From Leptobrachium leishanense (lineage: Eukaryota; Chordata; Amphibia; Anura; Megophryidae): 64,000 bases of DNA. Of the stretch, positions 51,603 through 62,117 are shown one piece after another; the first letter of the stretch is position 1, and the number at the start of each line of letters is the position of its first letter. Position numbers and translations under genes: made by a program. The notes under the pieces were generated by a model. It was not told the DNA's origin, ran no database searches, and saw only the letters and a list, made by a program, of their open reading frames with translations. The stretch is taken from contig CM019065.1 of the NCBI GenBank assembly GCA_009667805.1, positions 16,690,952 to 16,754,951 on the forward strand, in the 5' to 3' direction.

Positions 51603-53690
51603 TAAAGGTCTAAAAAAATATATATCTCTGTATAATGTTTAGAGCATCCTCCTGCATTAATTAATACCCCTCTCTGTATAATATGTAGAACATCCTCCTG
51701 AATTAATGTCCCTCTCTGTATAGAACATCCTCCTCAATTTATACCTTTCTCTGTATAATGTATATAACATTCTCCTGCATTAATTAATATCCCTCTCTGT
51801 ATAGACCATCCTACTGAATTGGCATGTGGAGAGTGCAGAACTTCGGATGTTGCGATGTTGCACTCTTCATTGCTGGTCTCCTTCACTCATCAATGTAATA
51901 TCACAAAAAGGACTGAAACTAAAAATGTAGTGCATTTTATTTTAGGTTCTTTCGTTTTTTGTACTGAGCAGTTTCGTTTCTCTTGAGTCATACGAAAACT
52001 AAATTATCCCAAAATTCGGACTAAATCGTTTTAGTACTAAAACGAATGCACATGTCTACTGTGCATGTCAGGCGCTATGTAGCTGTAGTGTGTATGCTGC
52101 AGGTCACGTTTCACGCTGTGCATGTCAGTAGCTGTGTATACTGCAGGTCACGTCTCGCGCTGTGCATGTCAGTCGGTGTATAGCTGTGTATGCTGCGGGA
52201 CACGTTTCACGCTGTGCATGTCAGCCGGTGTGTAGCTGTGAATGCTGCGGGTCACGTTTCACGCTGTGCATGTCAGTCGGTGTGTAGCTGTGAATGCTGC
52301 GGGTCACGTTTCACGCTGTGCATGTCAGTCGGTGTGTAGCTGTGAATGCTGCGGGTCACGTTTCACGCTGTGCATGTCAGTCGGTGTGTAGCTGTGAATG
52401 CTGCGGGTCACGTTTCACGCTGTGCATGTCAGTCGGTGTGTAGCTGTGAATGCTGCGGGTCACGTTTCACGCTGTGCATGTCAGTCGGTGTGTAGCTGTG
52501 AATGCTGCGGGTCACGTTTCACGCTGTGCATGTCAGTCGGTGTGTAGCTGTGAATGCTGCGGGTCACGTTTCACGCTGTGCATGTCAGTCGGTGTGTAGC
52601 TGTGAATGCTGCGGGTCACTTTTCACGCTGTGCATGTCAGTCGCTGAGTAGCTGTGAATGCTGCGGGTCACGTTTCACGCTGTGCATGTCAGTCGGTGTG
52701 TAGCTGTGAATGCTGCGGGTCACGTTTCACGCTGTGCATGTCAGTCGGTGTGTAGCTGTGAATGCTGCGGGTCACGTTTCACGCTGTGCATGTCAGTCGG
52801 TGTGTAGCTGTGAATGCTGCGGGTCACGTTTCACGCTGTGCATGTCAGTCGGTGTGTAGCTGTGAATGCTGCGGGTCACGTTTCACGCTGTGCATGTCAG
52901 TCGGTGTGTAGCTGTGAATGCTGCGGGTCACGTTTCACGCTGTGCATGTCAGTCGGTGTGTAGCTGTGAATGCTGCGGGTCACTTTTCACGCTGTGCATG
53001 TCAGTCGCTGAGTAGCTGTGTATGCTGTGGGTCACGTTTCACGCTGTGCACGTCAGGCGCTATGTAGCTGTAGTGTGTATGCTGCAGGTCACGTTTCACG
53101 CTGTGCATGTCAGTAGCTGTGTATACTGCAGGTCACGTCTCGCGCTGTGCCTATCAGTCTATGTGTAGCTGTGTATGCTGCGGGTCACATTTCATGCTGT
53201 GCATGTCAGTCGGTGTGTAGCTGTGTATGCTGCGGGTCACTTTTCACACTGTGCATGTCAGTCGGTGTGTAGCTGTGTATGCTGCGGGTCACTTTTCACA
53301 CTGTGCATGTCAGTCGGTGTGTAGCTGTGTATGCTGCGGGTCACTTTTCACGCTGTGCATGTCAGTTGGTGTGTAGCTGTGTATGCTGCGGGTCACTTTT
53401 CACGCTGTGCATGTCAGTCGCCGTGTATGCTGCGGGTCACATTTCACGCTGTGCAGGTCAGTCCCTGTGTAGCTGTGTATGCTGCGGGTCACGTTTCACG
53501 CTGTGCATGTCAGTCGCTGTGTAGCTGTGTATGCTGTGGGTCACGTTTCACGCTGTGCATGTCAGTAGCCGTGTATACTGCGGGTCACGTCTCATGCTGT
53601 GGATGTCAGCCGGTGTTGCTGTGTATACTCCGGGTCACATCTCACGCTGTGCTTGTCAGCCGGTGTTGCTGTGTGCTGCGGGGGTCGGTG

Positions 53691-55080
53691 TGCGCCGTGC
53701 GGTGCCCGAGCCGCTCTCTTCTGATCAGAGCGGGAGATAATAATTATGGAGATGAGGCTTTGTGCGTCCCTCGTTCTTATAATAATAATATAAAACCCTT
53801 TTCATGTGTGCGGCGCGGGGCTGTTAGCCGCCGTCCTTGCGCGTTGCCATGGGGATGGAGCGTGGAACGGACACTTCTCTGTAGAGTGGCAGAGACTGGT
53901 CGGGTTAACCCTTTCCCTGCCAGAATGGACTGCTTTTAGCGCACGGGAAGGGTTAATGCCGGTACCATCCTGGCACTTGCCTTTTGGGGGGTTTCTAAGA
54001 TTGTGCATTCTCTGGTCGACTTCCTCCCCCCACCCCCAGGAAGCATCAAGTTCGGAGTCATTGCTTGCCTTTCACTTATGTCGGCGACATGATCAGTGGC
54101 GCAGGAGATAAGGGAAGGAATATCGTGTTGGAAAGAAAGGCGCTGACCTGCCACTGAAGGAGCAGGGGGAACGAAGTGCGCCGTGACATACATACATACA
54201 TAAATACGTAAATGGAGGTGTTTTTGCCCCCGGGATGCCGGAGCTGGGCTGCGTCAGGAGCTGAGAAATGCCGCTCCGTTGCCATGTATTTAGGGAAAGC
54301 AGCTGGATGCCAGTACTGAGTGTTCTCTGCCCGCACCGCTTCCGTACTATTAATCCCGTGTCGGTATGGGGTGATTACGACCCGCTCAGGGTAAAGGAAT
54401 AGTTTCTGCAAACCTTACAATCTGACGAATAAAATGTTTGCGATTTAAACTCGAGCGGTGTACTTGGCGAGGATTTTATTTGAGTGAGGTCGTTACAGCG
54501 TCCATGATGGTGCACACCGGTACCAGCATATCATTATATAAACCCCCAGTAAGGCCATGTGACAGCCAGTCTGGGGCCCACTGCAATACCAGTGCTGTAG
54601 CGATGCGGTGCGTTTACCCCCATGTTGAGGGGTGTCCAGGTCGGGGTATTAGATGTACTGTTTTGGGGTACGGGAGAACATTCAAATAAGAGCTATGATA
54701 TGATAAGAGTTACACCCCAGAGGTCAGGCGGCGCCCCGTAATGAGAAGTCTGTCAAAAAAACCTCAAATCCCATCCTTAGGTCTACAAACCTACTGTAAC
54801 ATAACGGGGCTCTGAGCTCTTCATATCCCCCCCTGTTCAGGTCGCGGTTTTTGACCCAGCTTCTGCAGGGGTAACGCTTCTGGTGAGGAGCAGCGATTTA
54901 TAGCTCCTTGCGCAGGGCGTCCTAACAAGGACCGAGCCGGAGCTGCTTCCCTAAGCCAAGGTAGCCATCCCGCAAGGAACAGAGTGTGCATTTATAGCTG
55001 GACCCAAAACCAGAGACAGGACTGTGTGTAAGGGTGAACGCAGAATAAAGCTGTATTACGGCGCTCTCTTTATACACAGT
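53691..55080. other. intron stretch, nothing assigned
   Basis: No exon or repeat family recognised in 1.39 kb. A TACA/TACG run (CATACATACATACATAAATA) occurs at 54188-54207. Confidence 0.45.
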
Positions 55081-55217
55081 GGGCCATATTACAATGTTGG
55101 TACTAACTTAACCAGAGCTGTTGTAAACTTAAAACCTCCATAGGCTATAATGGCTCTGGGAAGTTTACAACAGCTCTGGTTAAGTTAGCACCAACTATCA
55201 ACTATGTAATATGGCCC
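55081..55217. mobile_element. palindromic MITE family 4, copy 2
   Basis: GGGCCATATTACAATGTTGG at the left and CTATGTAATATGGCCC at the right; AGT on both sides (55078-55080, 55218-55220) could be a 3 bp duplication. Inverted relative to copy 1. Confidence 0.88.
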
Positions 55218-55498
55218 AGTATGTGGCTGGAAAATAAGCCACACTGAGTGTGGCAGCAGGGGTGTTCCCCCTATCTCTCCTCCCCACACTTCCCTATCTT
55301 GTGTGTGCTTTCTCAACATTGCATCATCCTTTCCCGCTGCCCTCCAGCTGACCCTGAGGGTGTAGCCAACACAGAATAATAAATGAAGAAACACCTTTAC
55401 TTAACTACCTACAGCATTGAAGAACCAAGTAATAACACACTGAACAGTAAAACGAGGCATATCGTCTAAGTGGCTGCTCCAGTTAATACTGGATTATA

Positions 55499-56692
55499 CA
55501 CCGAGTGGCCAGATTATTATGACCACCCCATCAGTACTTCGTTGGGCCACCTTATGCCTTCAATACTGCAGCGATTCTTCTTTGCAATGACTCAACGAGA
55601 TGTTGAAAGGTGATGCAAGGAATCTGACACCATGCCTGATGAATAGCACTGTCCAGTTCTGTGAGATATGATGGTCGTGGAACCAGCTGCCTGATGGCTC
55701 TTTCAACTTCGTCCCACAAATGCTCAATTCGATTTAGATCTGGTGATTGTGGGGGCCACCTAAGCAAGGTAAATTCTCCCTCATGTTCTTGAAACCACTC
55801 CTGCACAATACGAGCACCATGGCATGAGGGCGCATTGTCTTGTTGGAAGAAGCCATCTCCATTGGGATACGCCATCAACATGATAGGATGAACTTGATCA
55901 GCAACGATGCTTTGGTATGTTGTGCTATTCAGACGTTATTCCACACGAAATAAAGGGCCCCAAACCATAACACTGTCCCCACCAGCTTGAAGGGTTGTAC
56001 TCATGCATGTGGGGTGCTGCTTTCATGTTGTTTCCGCCAATTTCTCACTCTGCCATCTGCATGATGCAACTGGAAACGTGATTCATCGCACCACATGACT
56101 TTTTTACAATGCTCGACTGTCCAATCCTTGTGTTCCTGTGCGAATTGGAGACGTTTTATCTTGTCAACTGCAGACAGCAAAGGTGTTGGAACAGGCCTTC
56201 GGCTTCCATATCCCATACGATGCAGTGTATGGCGAGCAGTGCGTTCAGAGATCATTTGAGAGGGTCCCTGATTAGGATCTGCAGTAATTTGATGCACTGT
56301 TGCCCTTCTGTTGTCTTGTACCAGTCTTGCCACTCTCTGTTCTGCCCTAACATTGACTAGTCGCTGACGACCACAATTCTCACGTTAAGACCCAGATTTC
56401 CGGCTGAAAGTCCAGTCTTTAAACACTTTAACAACAGCTGCTCTTGAACATTTAACGAATTCTGCTGTTTTGCTAATACTCGCTCCATGGCTTTGAGCAC
56501 CAACAATCATCCCACGTTCAAAGGCTGTTAAATCGCGTTGTTTACCCATATCTTCAGAAAAAAAAAATCTCTTCTACTGTCGTGGTAAACAACCTGCTTC
56601 CCTATTTATAATGGTCTGGCCCTCGAGCAACTTCAGCGCCAAATTATAGCTAATTTGCCTAAAAAAAGTCATAATAATCTGGCCACTCAGTG
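55499..56692 (-). mobile_element. full-length Tc1/mariner element with inactive transposase
   Basis: Inverted ends CACCGAGTGGCCAGATTATT and CACTGAGTGGCCAGATTATT (one mismatch), flanked by TA. On the minus strand a Tc1-like transposase runs from about 56550 to 55552, in pieces. Confidence 0.93.
55552..56550 (-). pseudogene. Tc1-like transposase, disrupted
   Basis: N-terminal helix-turn-helix region is degraded (about 56330-56550). The middle piece (56333-56001) has SERTARHTLHRMGYGSRRP and the first catalytic Asp in VMWCDESRFQL. The C-terminal piece (55881-55552) has FFQQDNAPSCHGARIV (second Asp) and PPQSPDLNRIEHLWDEV (third acidic residue, with P-to-R next to it). A stop or shift near 55935-56000 separates the pieces. 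DD34E-type cut-and-paste enzyme in intact relatives. Confidence 0.9.
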
Positions 56693-57327
56693 TATATCGT
56701 GTTCACTAACTGTTTAATAAAGTTTTACCCTTTACTTTCACCAATCAGTCTCGTGTCCTATTGATTAAATAATAAAATTAATTGATGATTGATTAGGCAA
56801 TACAATTTTACAATTGGGAAAAACACACTCAAAGGGTGAAGGTATAAGACCAATGGAAACCCGCCCAGCATTGAAACAAATGATCAGGGAGTAGCACAGT
56901 GATCCGGTTAAAGATAGTTGCTGGGGGGAGGTTGATAGAAGCATGTGAAACAAAGGAATCCATTACTCACAAATACAGATGGGAAAAACAGCACAGTATA
57001 TACCACAGGAGACTCCACAATAAATACATAAGGGAATATTAATATAACATAGACATCAGGGAATAGGGTACCGAAAACACAAACACTCTGCATCTACAAT
57101 TGTAGATACAGGATGACTTCGACAAAGGAGAGGGCAGGAAAACAATGCGAAACCCCAGACCAGCACCTCTCAAACACACCTCCAGGCTCCTGAACCCCAA
57201 GTCCAAAGTGACGCATGTCACAGGAATCCATAAACCAGGCGCTGCAGGGCAGCCATATTGTATGTCTTGGTTTCTGGCTTTCTAATGTTGAATAACCCCA
57301 GGACTAACCTCCTGTCGCCACCTCCAG
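56693..57327. other. intron stretch before exon h, nothing assigned
   Basis: Nothing recognised until the pyrimidine-rich tract and acceptor. Confidence 0.45.
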
Positions 57328-57533
57328 GTCTGCCTTTGCCAGCAACAGTTTGGACGTTGGGAAGATGGAACCCAGACCCCACTTCCGTGTTTCTCTGGGC
57401 GCAGCGGCCCTCAGCTCACTACCAAGTTACTGGAGATTGAAGAGACCTTTAACAAGAACCTTGATATCCTAAAATCCGTCAAGAAGAACATCCTGGACGT
57501 AAAAAACACATCATGGCACGATGATTATAACAG
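57328..57533 (+). CDS. DNAH2: DNAH2 exon h
   Basis: Encodes VCLCQQQFGRWEDGTQTPLP to TSWHDDYN, containing LLEIEETFNKNLDIL, conserved in DNAH2. Acceptor CACCTCCAG ends at 57327; donor GTAAAA at 57534. Length 206, phase 0 to 2. Confidence 0.96.
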
Positions 57534-57640
57534 GTAAAACAGGGGAGGGTGTGGAGGAACGCACCAGGGCCAGAAGGTCCACACCTCACCCATTAGTGTT
57601 GTCAAGATGTGGCTGCGTAGTAATGGACTGATACACTATA

Positions 57641-58440
57641 GGTGTTACTCAAAGAGCACCGAAATTCCACCGCAATTTCGGTGCTCTTTCGTTCCTCGCT
57701 TTTCGGGGAATCAAATTCCCCGACCCTGCGCTGGATTCAGCATTCCCCGCAGGGTCCCCGAAGTGCAGGAAAAACCCACCGACAAACCGAGTCGAAAATG
57801 AAAACCGCCAAAATTATCGGATCCGATCCAATAAGCTGGCGAAAACCTGCAGAACTCGTATAAATAAAAGCAGACGATCTGCCGACCAGCCGCTGGAGAA
57901 AGCCGACAAGCCGACGAAAGTGGTAAAAAACCAACTTTTAAAAGTTTAAATGCTGTTCGCAAAAATACTACAGGACGTAAATGTCTGGAATTAACATATA
58001 AGGTCCTATGAATGATAATAAAAAGGTCTGTTACGGGAAAAAAAAAATGCTATTAAAAAAAAAAAATGCCTAAAAAAAATTCCAAAAAATAAAGAGACTT
58101 TTTGCTGCAAATTAAAAGAATAAACGGTTTATTAGATACTTTATAAAAACGGGAATATTTTTAACATTGAAACCTACGGGATTCTCCTGATTAAACCTGA
58201 CGAATGAAACCACTGAACAGCAGGGCATTTCACTGACATTTCTCTGCTGTTCAGTGTCTGTGAATAGATTAACCATTGCTTCTCTATGGGGGATTTTACT
58301 GCCGCTGAACAGGCACCGTATTTTGCTGGCAATTCGCCAATATTTGGCAAACTGCCAGCTTTTTGAATAGCCGATTGGCCACGAAATTGCACCGTACAGG
58401 GATGTACGGCAATTTTGTGGCCAGTTCGGCTGTCTCTGAC
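57641..58440. mobile_element. MITE family 3, copy 2 (degraded 3' end)
   Basis: GGTGTTACTCAAAGAGCACC at the left; ATTGAAACCTACGGGATTCT, GAACAGCAGGGCATTTCACT and TTCTCTATGGGGGATTTTAC inside. The right terminus is eroded (GCTGTCTCTGACACAG). A short hairpin CACCGAAATT/AATTTCGGTG lies at 57657-57683. Confidence 0.82.
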
Positions 58441-58581
58441 ACAGATGGACATATTGATAAGTTCCATGAGGGAAGGACAAAACCGGGCAAGGGGGTCTAG
58501 GTGAGACACAAAACCATACCTTTAAAGGGCCAGAACATACTCAGAATTACACGGCATCACAACATCTGTCTGTTTGTGCAG

Positions 58582-58711
58582 GTTCCGAGCCGGCGTGAAG
58601 GATTTAGAAGTGATGGTGCAGAACCTGATCAACATGGCTTTTCAGATGGTGCGACGGGTGGAGGAAGGCGTGGAGCTCCTGGATGTTTTCCACCATTTTT
58701 CAGCCCGAGAA
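58582..58711 (+). CDS. DNAH2: DNAH2 exon i
   Basis: Encodes FRAGVKDLEVMVQNLINMAF to FHHFSARE after completing the split Arg codon. Acceptor TTTGTGCAG ends at 58581; donor GTAAGT at 58712. Length 130, phase 2 to 0. Confidence 0.96.
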
Positions 58712-59076
58712 GTAAGTAGTAAACCTCGCGCAGAAAATGTGTAGGAGCATGGGTTGACCCAACGCCAAAAAGGCATTGCAGTGGGAGATGGACTCCTTAC
58801 ACGTGTTATTATTACCCAAGTACTGTCAGTCAGCTGGAACCGATACTAGAAGAATGAGCCCGACAGGTGACATGATATTCTAGATGGGTCAGGGGGAACT
58901 GGCAGCAGACTCAACAGTTGGAAGAGTTCAGATGATTAGTTGGAGATGATATTTGCAATCCTGGAAGCAGATATCTTCAAGCCATGTGTTTGTATAACGC
59001 ACAGGTATATCTGTCTGTGGTATATCTCACTGTGTCTGTATTGCCATCATTTTATCTGACTCTGTATTAACACTCA
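58712..59076. other. intron stretch, nothing assigned
   Basis: Nothing recognised until the (ATCTGT)-rich repeat begins near 59000. Confidence 0.4.
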
Positions 59077-59900
59077 GTGTATGTCAGTGGTTCCCAACCG
59101 CGGTCCTCAAGTACCACTAACAGGCCAGGTTTTAAGGCTTACCTTGGGGAAATGCAGACTGAATCCTGCAATCACTGAGCAGCAAATCATATCACTTGTG
59201 CTGTGCTTCACATATCCTGCAAACCTGGCCTGTTAGGGGTACTTGAGGACCGCGGTTGGGAACCACTGGTGTATATCAATATATCTCTGCTGTCACTTAA
59301 TGTCTTTGTATTGTCCATCATTGTATCTGTTGCTGTGTTATTACTCAATGTATGTATTGTCAGTTAAAATATCGGTAATGTCCATCGATGTATCTGTCTC
59401 TGTGTTATTGCTCAGGGCATCTGTATTGTCGATTGACAGGTCTGTCTCTGGTATCTGCATTGTCGATCAATATATCTGTATGGACAATCAATGTGTCTGT
59501 CTTTGTGGTATTCCTTGTTTATCGGTGTGTCTGTGTCACCCATACATGAATCTGTCCCTGCATTCCCTCTCACTGTTCTATATGGTCAGTCAGTGCCTGT
59601 GTCTGATTGCTCATTCTATCGGTATTGTCTCTGTTCTATAATGTCAGTCATTGTCTGTCTGTGATTGCCCAGTGTATCCGTACTGGGTCTTCCTGTTCTG
59701 TTTTGTCAGAGTCTGTGTGTGATACTCAGTGTATCTGTATGGTCTCTCCCTTGTCTGTACTGTCAGTCAATAACTATGTGATTGCTCATTGTATCTGTAT
59801 TGTCTGTCCGATTTCTATACTGTCAGTGTCTGTGTGTGATTGTTCACTGATCTGTGTTGTCTCTTTTTTTTCTTTACTGTCAGTCAGTGTTGTTAAATAA
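59000..59900. repeat. diverged minisatellite (GCTCAGTGTATCTGTATTGT)
   Basis: Loose units of about 60-80 bases with TGTATCTGTATTGTC and TGTCAGTCAGTGTCTGTGTG. Further units occur at 61455-61498 and 61815-61920, after the MITE and another insertion. Confidence 0.8.
59085..59268. mobile_element. hAT-type MITE, family 2, copy 2
   Basis: Inverted ends CAGTGGTTCCCAACCGCGGT, continuing CCTCAAGTACC; 8 bp flanks GTGTATGT and GTGTATAT agree at seven of eight. Much better preserved ends than copy 1 at 15221-15404. It is inserted in the TATCTGTATTGTC minisatellite. Confidence 0.92.
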
Positions 59901-60034
59901 TCTTTTTAACTTCCCTGTGTGTGTATATATGTATATTTATATATATATTATACTGTATATGACCCAAATATACCCCTTAGCTAATAACCCCTTGAATTTA
60001 AGCAGGCATGGGATAGGCATAAGGCTATCCTAAA

Positions 60035-60133
60035 CAAAAGATAAATCCAGGTAAAGTATCCATGTAATTGGGCAGACTAGATGGGCCGAAAGGTTCTTAT
60101 CTGCCGACATTTTTCTATGTTTCTATGTTTCTC
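60035..60133 (-). repeat. interspersed repeat copy (CGGCCCATCTAGTCTGCCC)
   Basis: AAAAGATAAATCCAGGTAAA through GACATTTTTCTATGTTTC, reverse complement of 48413-48515 with very few differences. Confidence 0.82.
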
Positions 60134-60212
60134 AACAAATGTAACTGCAAACCATTTCGCTGTAGAAAGTCTCCGGGAACGAACGTGGGATACTATATAA
60201 ACAGAAATATCA

Positions 60213-61076
60213 GGGTTATTCAAAGAGAATCAAAAAGTCACCGCACGTTTGGTGACTTTTCGCTCTCTTCAATTCGGTGCGATTTGACGATCCTAGTTCG
60301 GCGACCCTGCGGTGTATTGAGCAAGCACCACAGGGCCGCCGTAGTGCAGGGAAAAGCCGCCGCAAACCCGACGAACACTCACCGCAAAACCCGGTGAACG
60401 TACACCGAAACCCGCAAAAACATCTGGATTAACCCTGCCAAACACGCTGGAGAAACCCGAGCAGCTGCCGGAAAAAGCCGACATCGCAGACGAATGGAGT
60501 GAAAAAAGAAACAAAACTGTACTCTTGAAAGTTTGAAAAGTGAAACGCTGTTTGCAAAGAAACTAGAGAACGAAAATGTCTGGAATTTACATATAAAATC
60601 CAATGAATGATAATAAAAAGGGCTGTTACAGGAAAAAGAAAAAAACATTTAAAAGAAAAAAGGGGGAAAAAATCGCAAAAAAATGCCTAAGAGATCCTAA
60701 AAAATCTATACATAAAGAGACTTTTTACTGCAGAATATTATAATCAACAGTTTATTAGATATTGAATTAAAATGGGTATATTTTTAACATTGAAACCTAT
60801 GGGATTCGCCTGAATAAACCTGACGAATGAAACCACTGAACAGCAGGGAAATTCAGCAACTTTTCATTGCTAGTTTTTGTGTCTCTGAATAGACAAAGCA
60901 TTGCTTCTCTATGGGGATTCACTGCCCTTGAACAGACACAGAAAAACGCCGTATGTGCAGACAATTCGCCAGGATTTGGCGAACTGCCTGCTCTCTGAAT
61001 AGCTGAAGTAACCGTACGCCGAACTTCACTGTTGGGTTACCTTTCGGCCAAGATTCGGATCTCTTTGAATAACCCC
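60213..61076. mobile_element. MITE family 3, copy 3
   Basis: GGGTTATTCAAAGAGAATCA at the left and ATCTCTTTGAATAACCCC at the right, with the family landmarks ATTGAAACCTATGGGATTCG and TTCTCTATGGGGATTCACTG. It also has a nested short hairpin AAAAGTCACCGCACG/CGTTTGGTGACTTTT at 60228-60260. Confidence 0.88.
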
Positions 61077-61460
61077 CTAAGTCTAAAAGGGGCCCCTCTT
61101 TAATACCAAGTCTAGTTACTAAGCAGGTTTTCTGCACGTGATATGTTACTTAAATATGCAGATATGCTGCTCTTTTGGGAAACTCCAAATATGGTAACAG
61201 TGCTTTTGGGCTCTTTGTGCTGGTCAACTCTGATGTGGAAAATGTATCTGTACACTGATTGGTTACTGTTACTCCATTGTATGGATGCTATATAAGCCAA
61301 ATCAACGGAACATAAGATTGAATCTATTTTAACCTGCATCTGCTGCCTGTCAATTCATTTTCCCGTTAGCTAGCGAGCGCCGCGCCTTACTGAGGAACAA
61401 AGAAGCACAGAAATCTCCTAAATTGCCTGTTTCGGCCATGATTACATTTCATTTTTCATG
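61077..61460. other. possible LTR-like promoter segment
   Basis: GCTATATAAGCC at 61290-61300 and AATTCATTTTCCCGTTAGCT downstream resemble a proviral U3-R border, but I find no paired termini. Low confidence. Confidence 0.3.
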
Positions 61461-61498
61461 TGTCTGTGTGTGATTGCTCAGTGTATCTGTATTGTCTT

Positions 61499-61810
61499 CA
61501 ATGGCATCACAAGGGGGGTGCGGGGAGTGCGTTCCGCACCCGGGTGACACCACCCCTAGGGTGACACCTTTAAAAAAAATATTATCATTTATTTTTTACG
61601 AAGTATTTTACAGGAAGGATACAGTTGAGGTTTCTCTCACTTACAAGTATGTCCTGGATAGGCAAGGCCTAGGCTGGCACTTTCCAGGGGGCGGCAAAAA
61701 AAAGCTGCCACTATGTGTCCGCCGCCCGCAATACTCTTCACCCGGCGCTGGCGGGTTGATTGGCATAGGCTGGAGCCGATCGGAACATCTCGCACAACCT
61801 GCTGTGTGTG
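61499..61810. other. unclassified insertion in the minisatellite
   Basis: GC-rich, with GGGTGACACCACCCCTAGGG near 61541-61560. Sits between minisatellite units at 61455-61498 and 61815-61920. No class assigned. Confidence 0.4.
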
Positions 61811-61934
61811 TTCTGTAGTGTCAGACAATGTCTGTATCTGATTGTTCAGTATATCTGTATTGTCTCTCCTTTTTCTGCATTGTCTGTGTGTGATTGCTCA
61901 GTGTAGAACAGCGTATCTGTATCCTTCTGTCCAG

Positions 61935-62117
61935 GCCATAAAGAGAACATTCGATAAGAAGACTGTGCAGGTCTATGAGATTTTCAGAGAAGAATTGGAT
62001 CTGGTGAACAAGGAGCTGGGAAAGAAGGTTCCGTCAATTCCTCGTAACATGTGCCGATACGCAGGGCAGGCTCACTGGGTGCAATCCCTGAAGAGACGAA
62101 TAGACAGGCCCATGGAG
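61935..62117 (+). CDS. DNAH2: DNAH2 exon j
   Basis: Encodes AIKRTFDKKTVQVYEIFREE through SLKRRIDRPME, with the conserved RYAGQAHWVQSLKRRIDR. Acceptor TCTGTCCAG ends at 61934; donor GTATGG at 62118. Length 183, phase 0 to 0. Confidence 0.97.

Larger units (their letters stand above)
51023..52058. mobile_element. hAT-type element with long internal foldback
   Basis: Perfect 12 bp inverted ends TAGACATGTGCA and a perfect 8 bp duplication CTGTGCAT (51015-51022, 52059-52066). Contains a nested MITE (51239-51367), a palindrome (51375-51540) and a degenerate ~45 bp tandem repeat (51626-51830). No transposase seen. Confidence 0.88.
50601..53690. repeat. 52 bp minisatellite (GCGGGTCACGTTTCACGCTG), split by a hAT element
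   Basis: About 40 units of GTAGCTGTGAATGCTGCGGG, TCACGTTTCACGCTGTGCAT, GTCAGTCGGTGT. Blocks at 50601-51022 and 52059-53690. The stretch 52230-52990 is nearly homogeneous, whereas both edges are variable. Open + frames with CGSRFTLCMSV repeats are not genes. Confidence 0.95.

Noticed and set aside
50449..53939. Open frames with repeated CGSRFTLCMSV
   Set aside because: Produced by the 52 bp minisatellite; unit length shifts the frame every copy.
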